This document shows, piece by piece, positions 23,370 through 35,145 of a stretch of 64,000 nt of DNA. This DNA is from Craspedostauros australis (Eukaryota; Bacillariophyta; Bacillariophyceae; Mastogloiales; Achnanthaceae), in contig JAMXDE010000038.1 in the NCBI GenBank assembly GCA_026770025.1, forward strand, positions 434,001 through 498,000, given 5' to 3'. Every line of letters begins with the position of its first letter. Position 1 is the first letter of the stretch. Position numbers and translations under genes: made by a program. The notes beneath the pieces are model-generated. The model saw only the letters and a program-made list of their open reading frames with translations. It did no database searches and was not told where the DNA came from.

Positions 23370-25746
23370 GGTGTTCAACTGTTGTGTTGTGTTGTGCTGT
23401 ACTGTGTTGCGTTGTACTGTGTTACGTCGAAAGCTTCAGATTGTGGCAACGCCTCGTCTCAATCTTGAGCTCGTCTCTGTCTTGAGATGCTGATACCTTC
23501 GACCACTTGCGTCCTTGTGTGCCTGCCTATCTGTATCCCTATCTGCGTCTGTCGTGTCGAATCGATGCTCACTTGATTGCTTCGTGGGTCTTCCACTCGT
23601 GTGGATGTACCAACACGGGTACTATATGATGGTGTGTCTCGTGGGAATGACGCTAGTGACTGCAACTGCGACTCCAACTGACACTACTACCTGCGATGCC
23701 TCTTGCTTGCGACTTGGCTGTCGATATCGATGCCGAATCAAGTGCGCGTCCAACAGAGCCTCTTGCAGCCTCCGGAAGTCTGCGGAGGAATCCCGTCTTT
23801 GCTTGGAGCGGTATCTCCAACCAACCGAACTTTGTCTCTGCCCTCCTCGTCTTCTGTTCACAAGATCTAGCTGCGATGCGGCCGTTGTTTGGATGTTGGA
23901 TGGTATTATATAGAATGGACGCAAAGCAACGCCGCAGAATGTTCTCTGGATCGTCAACTGCCAAGGAGGGAGATGCTTCCACCAAGCAAGACAGATACAC
24001 ACACACCAAGAATGCTGACAAAGAGGGAACAACCGATCTGGCGACGATTCTGCACGAGCATCGTTCTCCAACTGCTTCCTTGTTGCTCTCTGTTTGCTTT
24101 CGCGCGCGCGGACATGTTGGGACATTTCATTTCTTACGAGCTCTGTCACGATCCGCACGAATCAATGTCGAGACTTCGTGTCGATCCGCAATCGATCGTG
24201 TCCAATACAAATCAAATGGAAAATACAAATTTACCCTTGCTCTACGTCGGCGAATGCGACATCCGGAAATGTCGCAGATGAATAGCAAGTCCTTCATTGA
24301 AGCATTGTTCGTCATGGATTCAAGTTAGTGTGGCGCGTTTGCGAGGGTGTGGATGGCAACGTGTGTACGTCAAAGTGACCTGCTGCGCTCTGTTCTGTTC
24401 TGCTGCAATACGCTCCGCTTTGGTGTTTGGGACGGTACTGGCAGACTTCAGTTGTTGGTTTAGGCTGGTGGGCATCCACAGACATACAACAGTAGCCCCA
24501 TACATGTTGGGTCCATCCGACGATGCAGTTACCAAAGATTCATCGTCAGTGTTACACGATTTGAAGCCATGAAGCATTGTGTTGCGAAGAAAAAACGGGG
24601 AGAGCCCCCCAAAAGTCCCACCCACCATGACTGATTCCAAAAGAATGCAATTCATGACCAATCCAAGCATCGCGCATAATCTCCCACACATTGCAACGAA
24701 GCCTGGTTCGTTGTTCCAGAGCCTTTCGCGTCTTTCCCTTGTTGTGGGTTATGACCATCTAAGGTTTGGCGCGCCATTCCCTGTCGGCAGAGTGCAGCCA
24801 TCGCACGTCGATGGTGGATTGTCAATTGTCAACAGCAAATTCATATGATGTTGTGCGGTAGCACATTCCATGGTTCCGGGAAGAGGCAGCAGACGATTGA
24901 GGGGTCCGGTTCCACTCGTCATTCCCCATCTATTACACTCATACCAAGAGTACAAAATGCATCATCCCTCTCGAGCACTGATCTGAATCTATGCGCATGG
25001 ACTTCGTTTCTTCCGACATGCATCTCGTCCACAATCAAGTATAGGAGATGCCCATACCTATCCTCCATGGTCCTATTCATACTAGCACCGTCACAGTTGC
25101 TGATGCTTTCTCTGCCGTCGTTGCGGTAGCTGTTGTCAGCATCTTTTGATCGATACATTCGGCAGGCCATCCATCTTCAAGGTTGCCAATATTCGCAGAT
25201 CCTTGTCGTCGCCATTAGCATCAACAACATTAGCAGCAACAGCAGTATCAATAGAAGCACTGTTAACAAGAACGCTCACCTCAGAGAGTGAAGAGACGCC
25301 CCAACAGGGGGTGGACCACCAGATTGTGCGACAGATTGAACCTCCGTGACAGCCTTTGGCCATCCAACCAAGCACAGAAGTTCCAGTCATCGTCTATCAT
25401 GGTGGTAGCACTTGTACTGGTACGTTTGCTTTTACTTGTGCTTTTGCTTGCTGCGGGTAACACCTTTGGGATCAGAACATTCGTTCCAGTGGCAACTGCT
25501 CACAAAGAGACCACGAGCTTGAGATGGGCGTTGCATGGGACTATTATTATAGAATACATTAACACGTACAATAGTGCGATTCTTCGCACTCTGTGCCCAT
25601 TATGAATTGATGGCGGAAGAGCAACATCTGGGAACCGAGGCTCTTTTAGATGGCACTGCGCATTACAGACCGATGCATAGCTTTGCACCAGGTCACCGAG
25701 TTCCTTCTGCGAATTGCTCTCTGGAAGCTGTTCCGTAGCTCGTACC
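23370..25746. other. No supportable gene
   Basis: 2.4 kb intergenic. The first 60 bases are the GT-rich complement of the UBR leader. No domain-bearing frame was found. An AT-rich TATTATTATAGAATA word sits near 25541-25556. Confidence 0.5.
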
Positions 25747-27060
25747 TCAAACTGCGACAGTCGTTGAGGCAACGGGTTGGGGCAAAGCTAGCTGCTGGTC
25801 CATCGACGGCATCCACATCGTATCGATGCCATTCTCGCTGGCCTTGCTCTCGTCGAGATCCTGCTGGTGCTCTTCTTGGTGATGTCGATATTGAGGCAGT
25901 TGATCGCACAGCGATTCATTTCCTTCGCAGCCCAAAGGCTGGAACATTGAGTTGATATCGAACATGTGGGTGTCATCAGTGCTGTCACTGGACAGAGATG
26001 TGAGGCCACAGTCGATATCGTCGCTTTCATCGCTAATATACATGGTCTGGGATGTCTCCGGTTGGTTATCCGCCGACCTTGCGAGAGGGAAGGGCAGGAG
26101 CTCGATGTCTGAGATCCAGTTGAGGAACTGAGACTGGTGACCTGGCATGCATTGGTCGTCCTGAGTCTGCAGCAAGTCCGAAACAGCATCATTGACAACC
26201 TCTGGGACTTGGTCTCCCTTCGCAGGCTGCCTGAGCGATTCACTTGGTCCATCGCCGCATGGAATGGTATCGGCATGATCGATGCCAGCCTCGATAGCCA
26301 TGGGCTGCGGAAGACTCAACGATGGCTCGATGGTTGACTTGCTGAGTGTCTTGGAGACTTTGGTCTTCTTGGTGCGGCGCACGGTCTTGGTGGTCTTCTT
26401 CGCGCGTCGGACAGCCTGGCATTGCAACATCTTGGTGTTGGCAGCGTCGCAGGGGTCATCCTCCAGCTCCGTTTGGCGCTTACGTTCGTTCCTCTTGCGC
26501 CGGCTGGCCATGCGTCCCTTGGTGCTGGAGCGGTATCTGTCGCAGAGAAAGTTGCGGAAGACTGTCCCGACCTTCTCTCTGGCGGTGATGTCATCGACCT
26601 CCCAGAAACGACCATCATCGTCCTCCCTAATGAAGGAGCCGACGCCTTGGCTGGCCTTGCGGATATCGCTGATGACCTTGGAGACGATCGTCGACTTGAC
26701 TGACCGGGACTTGGCTTTGCTGTACCGCTCCAGGTAGGTCTGGACGATGACCTTGAGGCGTTGGTTGCCGATGGAGCTGGCGATGCGCTTGCCCGGGCCG
26801 ATGAGCACCGTGTATGGCGAAGGCTCGAAGGTTTCTGGGAGCAGCTTGGATGTGTGCTTCTTTCCTGTCCGGTCCTTCGTGGCTGCGATCGATCTCTCGG
26901 ATGTCTTCGATCTCCGCTTGGTGGTGCCGGCTGTGCTGGTGTTGACTGTGGCGGAGAGTGGGAGGAAAGGCATCGCCTTGTCATGTCGGTTGCTTGGAGC
27001 TGCTGCTTTCCTGCCGGAGGATGCTGACATCGGCTTGGTGTATGTACCTGTATGATTCAT
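25747..27060 (-). CDS. DUF6824-type domain protein 2
   Basis: Predicted 437-residue protein in one exon. After a basic, Ser/Thr-rich N-terminal region (KRRSKTSERS, KDRTGKKHTSK) the domain runs from about residue 80 to 175: YTVLIGPGKR, IGNQRLKVIVQTYLERY, SRSVKSTIVSKVISDI, DDGRFWEVDD, AREKVGTVFRNFLCDRYRSSTKGR. Strong basic clusters follow (ASRRKRNERKRQ; RRAKKTTKTVRRTKK), consistent with nuclear localisation and perhaps nucleic-acid binding. The C-terminal half is acidic and Ser/Gln-rich. The open frame extends upstream to 27942, but the ATG at 27060 lies directly after a CA-rich leader and fits the family. The core motif has GPGK where the relatives have GRGK or GKGK. Confidence 0.85.
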   Translation of the reverse strand: MNHTGTYTKPMSASSGRKAAAPSNRHDKAMPFLPLSATVNTSTAGTTKRRSKTSERSIAATKDRTGKKHTSKLLPETFEPSPYTVLIGPGKRIASSIGNQRLKVIVQTYLERYSKAKSRSVKSTIVSKVISDIRKASQGVGSFIREDDDGRFWEVDDITAREKVGTVFRNFLCDRYRSSTKGRMASRRKRNERKRQTELEDDPCDAANTKMLQCQAVRRAKKTTKTVRRTKKTKVSKTLSKSTIEPSLSLPQPMAIEAGIDHADTIPCGDGPSESLRQPAKGDQVPEVVNDAVSDLLQTQDDQCMPGHQSQFLNWISDIELLPFPLARSADNQPETSQTMYISDESDDIDCGLTSLSSDSTDDTHMFDINSMFQPLGCEGNESLCDQLPQYRHHQEEHQQDLDESKASENGIDTMWMPSMDQQLALPQPVASTTVAV

Positions 27061-30000
27061 CGTGTCGCTTGTTGTTGTGCGTACTGGGTGTTGCTGTGGA
27101 GTATGTGTGTGGAGTATGCGTTGTTGTTGGTTTGGTGTTGGGTTGTATGGTATGATCAGTACAGCCGAGAGGGAGCCGTTGTTGTTGCTGTTGCTACGGT
27201 TGCTCGGTATTTGTTGCTCGGTATTTGTTTTTATGTTCAGTTGGAAGAGAGTTTTCGAACCTGGGGTGACCAACGAGTTGGCCGGCACATAGCTCTCGAG
27301 GATGTGCCCGCAGGTGCTGCTACTGTTTCTACCACACAAGCGACAGGGTTTGTCGTTGGGTCCTGTGTTGCCTGTGTACCTACTGATCTTTCGGCCAGGG
27401 TTACGGACATGGACGCCAGCGCTTTCTGTTTTTGGTGCTCGTGGCAATAGTCGTAATAGTAGTACGATACATACGTGCCCATCTGAATATTTCCACGCTG
27501 GTCGGACACACAGAATATTTGAGACAGATCTCCTTCGCACCAGTACCAACACGGCCGTAGGACCTACGATGCATTGAACTCGTCCAGATGCCCTTCGTTG
27601 TACTCGTAGTCGTATCTTCCCGTAGGAAAGTGACGTTAAAAGCGGTGTCCCGTATGGCTGTCTCCCCAGTACTATTTGGTCGTCTGTTTGGAGATTCATG
27701 GCACTCACATGTGTACTCGTACGAACTCCCCATACCGTGATGTTGCTTGTTGCCCAAAACGAAATAGGGATGGACAAAAACCCACCCACGACGCAGTCTG
27801 TTTTTCGCCAAATGTCAAAGCGCTGAGACGCAGGCATTATGACCTGCGACCATAAGGAACTTGGATGCCGCACCGTTGTTCCAATCACGTGCGACAGAAG
27901 GCAAACACGAGGATGTTCAATCCCGAAGTGCCGTTCTGTCACTAATTGTCAGTGTGAGGAGAGGGGTGGCTGTCCCTCGTTTGCAGATCGTCCCCTATCC
28001 TCGTCTCACATGCGAATGCCCTGCGAGCATGAGCCACCCGTGGCAGCGCCACTCGTCAAAAGGCAACCAAGAAGGACATCAGCCAACACACAAGAACTCT
28101 GCGAGTGGACTACCGACTGTCCATCTCACTTGTGCTGCACGGGCGGATCATCAATCGTGTCACTGGACCATGAGTGCCTGCCGTGGATGTGTGTGTGTGA
28201 CATACTATACCAGGGTATTCTACGAGCCATGACACCTGTGGGGACTGCTTTTGGGGTGACGATCGTCTCTCTGCTCCGGCTGCTGCTCCAGCTGCCGCTC
28301 TAGTTGTTGTTTCAGCTGCTTCGATGGCTTCTGTGTCCCGCATTCGTACTCGCACAAGCTGCACATTGGGTGCTAGTATACATTTGATAGTAGAGTAGAG
28401 CAGAATAGAGTAGAGCAATGGAGGATACTCGTGATGTGGAGAACACTCTACGGTTCGTGTCGATCATTCAACTAGAGGGAGTGGGAGAGAGCCTGCTGTA
28501 TTGTTGCCATACTAGTCCATGACGAGTCTTGCGGCTTCAACCTCGATGAGCACCGATTGAAACAAAAAAGGAGCCTGTGCAGACATCAATGTACCACCCA
28601 TGAAACATGCTTGGCACCTGTCTCCGCGAGCATCCCGGTTCGGATGGTACGATGCCTCCCCGCTTCGCAGAGCATCGGCCACCCAGAGATCCGACATCAC
28701 GAAAATCCTTGACCAGTACCACTTGTGCAGGATGACGATGCAATTGTTGCCCTCTCGGTTAAGCAGGGGAGATTTGTCGTGCAATGACATTTCGCGTTTC
28801 TTTGTACAAAGTCATCTTCCAATTCATTGCTCGTGAGTGTGACAGCCAGGCACCGTGGCAGAGCCCCATCCTTGGAGTAGTATTGCTGAGTTGATTGTGT
28901 GGAGCATGGTGGACCATCACATTGCATTGCATTACGATAGCTGAGCATTGCATGGCATAGTAGGGATCAGTTGCGATAGAGGGCGCTCGCATTGTGTTAC
29001 TCTGCGCAACGCCAGTCCAACATGGTGAGGGCGCACACATGAAGCCGAGTCCCCCATTCCAATTTTGCTGATGTCGCGGCTGTTCGTTCCACTGTTGTTG
29101 TGTGCGAGCCAGAATCACCCAAAATTCGCGCGACATGTGGTGGTGTGTTCAATCAACAGGCGAATCGAACTCTGCCGAACACTCATGACACGAAGCGCAC
29201 CGTTCTTTTCTGACATTATTTATCGGAATGAACAGGGCGAATGATCGTTGTTCTTCCATCTCACAACAATGATACCCTCTCTCACTCTGAACCACGACAC
29301 GCACATTTGATGGCGAGCATCCCTTTGCCATTGTTCATCCGAACGGCCACTCGACAACAACCCCACTCTGCTGCAAGCACAGGGCGACAAGAACGGAACA
29401 CAGAGTGTGTGTGTGTGTGCGTTTTGTGCAGCCGATTCCGCACCTGTACAAAAGCGCTTCAGTCAAAATGATGAGGAGATGTCATCTGACGATCACTGCA
29501 AGTTGAGTGCGATCTGCTCTCTGGAGGACATGAATTGGTACATGACGCAGATGCTCTATCACATGAGGATCGCTTCCATCTGCGGCAGAGCCAAGGAGTG
29601 ACGCAGCTGGTTGTAGGAGAATGAAAAGTGTGGAGAGATCCACCACCAATCACTCTCGCTTGGCCATGATCGTCTACTATGAATTGCTCCTCGGAAACTG
29701 CCGCTCAACTTGGAAGTGCGAATGGTTGCGTTGCGTTGCGTTAGAGTACACCAAGTTGCGCTTGCGTCAAGTACCTGACAAAGAACAGTAACGGGGTGGT
29801 ACAGAAGGAAGCAGGCAGTTATTTGTAACAACTGTGGACACCAATCAACACGTTGCTGCAGATGCCGGAGCACCAAGCGCGACTACGTATACACGGAGCG
29901 AGCGCTCACATTATTAGACCAACAGAAACAACTAACTGGAAATTCAATACGGCTTCACCAAGCCCCGCCAAATGTCGGCGACATAGCACAGCCGAAGCAC

Positions 30001-32104
30001 AAACGATAGAGTTCAGGTGACGGACATAGTCCACTGCACTCTTGTCTACTTCGATGCACGTGTTGTGATGTTACGAGTTTCTGTCACGCTCACGTTGCCG
30101 TTTCCATAAGAGGAGGAACATCGGAACCGGGAGTGAAGGGAGAGGAGCAGTTCGCAGTTGGACCCATCACCTTGTGGAGGTCATCAATCCCGACATGTTG
30201 CTGTCTCTGTCGGAGATGGTGATGCGATCTGCGAGACGGAACTGGTTGAAGTACTTCACCCATGACGTGCGCATCCCCGACTCTAAGTGCTTCCGACAAC
30301 CGGGGAGGGAGGCGAAAGGAGTTGCGAAATGAGAAACCGCAGGAGAGCACAAGTCATATCCTGGATGGCGAATGCGACACCTCACGGAGGCAGCGCAAGC
30401 CTGAGCAGAGTCAGGTTTGGGTGAAGAGCAGGGCAGGATGCGCTGTGCGTAAATTGTGGACAGCATGGTGAGTGGGGCACCCAAGCAGAGATGGGTCACC
30501 TCTTTGCATCTTTGTTTCTTTGCGATCTTTGTGACTTCGGTGATTGTCGGTACTGGTTTTCAATGCAAGCCTCCTTACTGCATCGCTATCCCTTGCCTGA
30601 CCTGGCCCAACGAAGTTCGCGCCCTTGTCTTAACTTTTCTCATCCTGCATCCTGCATGGCGCGGTTTCGTCCTTCGCGCCAAATATGATGTCTGCATGAT
30701 ACAGGGTGTACTAGTTCCGTCTGGTCTGGATGGATGATGCCAAATCAGCTCATCCATATTTTTATGGCATCAAGTTGTGAAGTTTGTGATCATCAAATTG
30801 CACGGAGGGATCCGGCGACGATGCATCTGCGCCGAAAAATACTCAGCACAACCAAAGATCGGCTTGGTCTGAGCAGTAAGAACCATGTCGAGATCGCTGC
30901 AATAGTGTCTTCTGCAGTATCCACTTATCGTGTGTGCAGAAATCATGTCATATTGTTGTCGCATCGGTATCGCAAGAGGTGCGAAACCTCTTTGGTGTAT
31001 GCAGGTTTCGTGAAAAGTTCTCAGATCTGAGCAGGATTGAGGTACCGCTACTGTCGTTGATATGTCGCATATATTATATCCAGAACATATTGGACGTGTC
31101 TGGGACATTCGAAATAGCTTAATTATGTTTCGGCACGCTCACAACAAGATCGCAGATGATGAACACCTCACAAAACGGTGGCGATCCGCATGAAGATCGA
31201 GACGACGCGTGCACTTTGGTGATTGTGATGTGTGAAAGGATGCCGATTTGGAAGTTGCATGCAGCGTTCACAAATCAAACTTGCATGCAACATCCGCACC
31301 CTCTCCAAGCCCAAGTTCTCGATCACCATGAGGCCTCTCATTGCACCAAGCCAAACGGCCGAAATGTAAGTCGAAACCCAACGCGATGCGTTGTGGAAAC
31401 ACAATGTCATGAAAGCGGAACCAAACGCCGCAACCACATCATCGCAACATCCGAAGAGCTTTGGAGTGGACGACATTGCTTTGTTGTGCAGGGTGGGGTG
31501 AGCGACTGTGCACAGAGATGCTCAGTTGGTCGAGCCCATCTGTTGTCGATCTGTGATCGCTTCATGAACAGGAGACACCTGAGCCAATAGATGGAAGAGA
31601 TAGAAAGGGAAGAGATAGAAGCAAGGATGTGAAGAGAAGGTGGAAGCCTCAAGGAGCTCGTACCCCATCACATCACATCACACCAATACAAACACACACA
31701 CCTCTTCCCGGATACGATGTGGTTGATGTCACTGATGCAACGAAGGTCTCCGGGAGTTGGTGATGATGCTGGTGCTGTTGGGTGAGCATCGATGTTTGGA
31801 TGGGATGTTGTACCTCACGTACGCATCCAGCATCCACATCCATCATCCACAACAACCAACACCCTCCAACACAACCCCACATCCTCTCCCTTGATAGTGC
31901 GGAATGTCTGAAGTTCCTCATCCTTGACCTCACAAAATTAAACCCCAACAGGCATCCATCCATCCGCCAACCGACAACGCACCCAAAACACATCCCCTCC
32001 ACTTCGGACCGAACGACTCGTTCAGTCTCATCGGCCAACAACTTGCGCACACGCCCCCATACACATCTCTCGCGAAAAGCTAACTAACACAATCCTTGTC
32101 CACC
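27061..32104. other. Gene desert, no supportable gene
   Basis: 5 kb without a credible gene. It begins with the CA-rich leader (minus strand) of the gene starting at 27060 and ends, from about 31640, with a strongly CA-rich plus-strand stretch leading to the gene at 32105. TACTCGTA words lie at 27601 and 27714, and a GT run near 29406-29419. No transposase, reverse transcriptase or tRNA signature was seen. Confidence 0.5.
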
Positions 32105-32896
32105 ATGTCCGTGGTCGAAACAATCGCCGTTGCCGCAATGTTCTGCAAAAACAGACGCGACAGAGATCAGCGCGAGCTCATGCCCGAGTCATTCGAGCCC
32201 ACCAAATACTCCGTCCTGCTGGGACGCGGAAAGACCAACATCAACTGGTTCGGCAACAGACGGCTGCGCATCATCTGCGAGGCCCATCTGAAGAAGTACT
32301 CGCAGGCGAAGTCCCGCAGCGAGAAGTCCGCCATCGTCACTGCCATCGTCGACACGATCGTGGAGGCCTGCCCCTCGGGCGGGTTCTACAAGAAGCAGTC
32401 AGGCAGATGGTACAGAGTCGAGGAAGAGCTGGCACGGGATAAGGTTGGATGCATCCTCCGCGACAGCCTGGCCGACAAGTACAAGTCCAGCACCAAGAAC
32501 AAGGTCGCCAAGCGCAGGGAACGAAGGGAGAGCGGCAGGGCGCCCATGTCACAGACGAAGCGATCATCATTCGCATCCGTCGTGTCCTTCACAGATTCCT
32601 CCTTCATGTCGTGCGCCAGCGATGACATGTCTACATCAGCGGCCTCCTGCAGGCCGTTCCGACGATCCATCACGTCGGCCATGCCCCTGTCAGTATCAAT
32701 GAACGCCGTCCGAAGAGTATCCACAGCATCACTGCTATCGACAGAGTCAGGCAGCGGTTCCAGCCTGGATTTCGATTTCTGCAACCTCGATGATTCGGAA
32801 GACTCCGCAAACAACAAAAAGAGCTTCGATCAATGCTGGAGTGAGCTGATACAGGCGGGCTGTAGGATACAGCCCATCGTCGTACCCACCAATTAA
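32105..32896 (+). CDS. DUF6824-type domain protein 3
   Basis: Predicted 263-residue single-exon protein, the shortest of the five. The domain at about residues 34-140 has YSVLLGRGKTN, GNRRLRIICEAHLKKY, SRSEKSAIVTAIVDTIVE, SGRWYRVEEELARDKVGCILRDSLADKYKSSTKNK, then a basic cluster (AKRRERRE). The C-terminal half is Ser-rich with a short acidic stretch. The ATG at 32105 has CACC before it and follows a long CA-rich leader. It is convergent with DUF6824 gene 4, whose stop is 780 bases away. This pair could reflect a local duplication with inversion. A nuclear regulatory role is inferred only. Confidence 0.87.
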   Translation: MSVVETIAVAAMFCKNRRDRDQRELMPESFEPTKYSVLLGRGKTNINWFGNRRLRIICEAHLKKYSQAKSRSEKSAIVTAIVDTIVEACPSGGFYKKQSGRWYRVEEELARDKVGCILRDSLADKYKSSTKNKVAKRRERRESGRAPMSQTKRSSFASVVSFTDSSFMSCASDDMSTSAASCRPFRRSITSAMPLSVSMNAVRRVSTASLLSTESGSGSSLDFDFCNLDDSEDSANNKKSFDQCWSELIQAGCRIQPIVVPTN

Positions 32897-33675
32897 AGAA
32901 CGAGAGAGGCATGCCGAGCGGCAACCAAACATACCATGCAACAACACTGTTGAATAGCACCATACCATACAATAGGTATTACTAGAACTTTTGAATACAT
33001 TATCAATACTCCACACAACTCCAGTCTCGCTTTGTACACAATCTACTGTTGCAGTTTGCTCATGCGCAGAGTGCCGAGGCCGCAACATCGTATCCGTCTC
33101 CATGGCAGAGTCTCCATCATGGCGTCACACGGATGACAGCACAACGGATGCCAACATGCCTGCCCTCTCGCATCTCGGAGGACACTCGCACCCACGCTCA
33201 TCGATTGCAAACACCTCCATGTGCCGTCTGCTCGCGCTTCCGATTCGCAATCTAGCCCAGGGACAAGTTCGCATTGCGCTACATTTCGCCAGCAATTCTG
33301 CATGCATCCGCAGCAACGTCGCCATCGCATGACATTCACCTATCGAAGAAGAGAACAAGAGACGAACCGTGTTCGATCGAGGAATGTCAACAACACGAAT
33401 CAAGGAGTCTTGGATCAGGCTGCTTGTGATTCACGATCAAGTCACAGCAATTCAATTCGAAAACAGAACAGAAATCTGAATTGCTGCTAATTTCGACAAC
33501 CAGTTCAATAATTTCATGAAGATGTGGATGAAAATCTGTTGAAGTACTTTGTAATTCCCATTTTTACATTGTGGTTGATACCTTATCAATGGTCCTGCAA
33601 GTACAACAGAAGTGATGCCGACAGTCAGCGTCCTCCTTGGCGCAACTTTTCGATTTCTTCGTGTTGACCCTCGCC
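32897..33675. other. Convergent spacer between DUF6824 genes 3 and 4
   Basis: No gene seen. The sequence is AT-richer near 32960-33010 and 33480-33600, consistent with 3' flanks. Confidence 0.5.
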
Positions 33676-35145
33676 TCAATCATCGAAGATGTTCGAAATG
33701 TCCTCCGGCAAGCCCTCGGTACCGCTGCCCACGTTCCCTTGGGCCCTTTGGGCAGACAGGTTGTTGCTGCTTCCGAGGCCGATCACGTCGCATGCAGCAT
33801 CGATGGTGTCGAAGAGATGAGATGGCTGCTGCTCGTTGATTGGGATCGATCCAAGTGCTGAACACGCGTTGCCGTGCGTCAGCGAACTTTGGAGCTGGCT
33901 GTTCGAGTTTGTGGCGTCCGGCGAGATGGGAACGAGGTTGCAGCCGCTGCTGTTGCGCACTTGGTGCATGGACTGTGATAGCGGTGCCATGTCGGGGATG
34001 TTGGTCGCAGAAGCATCGCCAAGGATGTGGTCGTGAGCAACGCGCACGTTTGAGGGCGATGACAGCATCGACAGCAGGGATGCCGAGTCGGAGGAGCTGG
34101 TTGTGCACGTGGTGTCTGATACGAGGGACCGGCACGATGTCGATGGCAGCATGGTAAAGTTGCTGCCTGGGTGGTGTCCCTGGTATCCCTGCTGCAGCTG
34201 CAGGAACTGCTGTCTCTGCCGTTGCTTGTCCATCAGTTGCTTCTGCTGCTGCTGCAGCTGACGCAGCTGCTGCAGGAGGACCTGGCTCTCGGAAGAGCCG
34301 GCGTTGCATGGCGGGTGGGTGCTGTTGAACTGCGAGTTCGAGCTTGATGGGGACGAAGCGAAGAGCTCCGGCATGCGACATGGGCCGTTGTTGAAGCTGC
34401 TGCTCATGCTGCTGCTCATGCTGTTGATGCTGACGCCGGAGTATCGCATCGTGTTGATGTTCTCGAGGCTGACGGCGTTGCGCGTGAAGGCCGCGTTGGG
34501 CGTGCTGCCGTTGAAGGGGTTGACCTGAGAGGCGCCCTGGAGGCTTCCGACGCTGCAGACCTTCTGAGCACGGCGTCTGGCCAGCTTGGATTTGGTGCTG
34601 GAGCGGTACTTGGTGTGCAAGCAGTCGCGGAGGATGCATCCGACCTTCTCCCTGGCCACGCTCTCCTCGACCGCCCACCATCGCCCGTCCTCCTTCTTGA
34701 TGAACGCGGTGTCCTTGTTCTTGTGGTTGGCACGGGCCCTCGTGACGATCTTGGAAACGATGGCCGTCTTCTCCACCTTGGAGCGGGCGGAGGCGTACTG
34801 CTGGAGGAAGTCCTTCACGATCTCCTTCAGGCGCAGATTCCCGCTGGCCTTGGAGCACATCTTGCCCCTGCCGCAGATGACGGAGTCCTCGTTGGGTTGG
34901 AAGTCTGGTTCGAGAAGGAACTTGCCTGCTCTGCACTTTGGCACGAGTTGGACCGAACCTGATGTTGTGGTTGAGGCAGTTCGTGAGCTCATGGCATTGT
35001 TCATGGCAGTGTTCATGGCAGTGTTCATGACAGTGTTCATGGGTGTCGAAAAGGCGTGTGCTGGGGCTTTGCGGATGTGCGGCATGATGTTGATGCTGTG
35101 GTTGGACTGGTGGGTCATGCCATTGGTGCAAAGTTGTGATGTCAT
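33676..35145 (-). CDS. DUF6824-type domain protein 4, Gln-rich
   Basis: Predicted 489-residue single-exon protein. The N-terminus contains a run of MNTA/MNTV tetrads encoded by a 12-bp DNA repeat (about 34990-35040). The domain at about 86-185 has SVICGRGKMCSK, GNLRLKEIVKDFLQQY, SKVEKTAIVSKIV, KKEDGRWWAVEESVAREKVGCILRDCLHTKYRSSTKSK and a basic LARRRAQK. The rest is Ser/Asn-rich with a Gln-rich coiled segment (LRQLQQQQKQL). It ends in the acidic motif LPEDISNIFDD, nearly the same as the end of gene 5. Low-complexity Gln/Ser tails plus an acidic terminal motif suggest a transcriptional regulator. The 5' leader on the coding strand is CA-rich with ACAATCACAA repeats. Confidence 0.87.
   Translation of the reverse strand: MTSQLCTNGMTHQSNHSINIMPHIRKAPAHAFSTPMNTVMNTAMNTAMNNAMSSRTASTTTSGSVQLVPKCRAGKFLLEPDFQPNEDSVICGRGKMCSKASGNLRLKEIVKDFLQQYASARSKVEKTAIVSKIVTRARANHKNKDTAFIKKEDGRWWAVEESVAREKVGCILRDCLHTKYRSSTKSKLARRRAQKVCSVGSLQGASQVNPFNGSTPNAAFTRNAVSLENINTMRYSGVSINSMSSSMSSSFNNGPCRMPELFASSPSSSNSQFNSTHPPCNAGSSESQVLLQQLRQLQQQQKQLMDKQRQRQQFLQLQQGYQGHHPGSNFTMLPSTSCRSLVSDTTCTTSSSDSASLLSMLSSPSNVRVAHDHILGDASATNIPDMAPLSQSMHQVRNSSGCNLVPISPDATNSNSQLQSSLTHGNACSALGSIPINEQQPSHLFDTIDAACDVIGLGSSNNLSAQRAQGNVGSGTEGLPEDISNIFDD
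34987..35040. repeat. 12-bp in-frame repeat in DUF6824 gene 4
   Basis: Units of TTCATGGCAGTG and variants encode the Met-Asn-Thr-Ala tetrads near the N-terminus. Confidence 0.8.
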
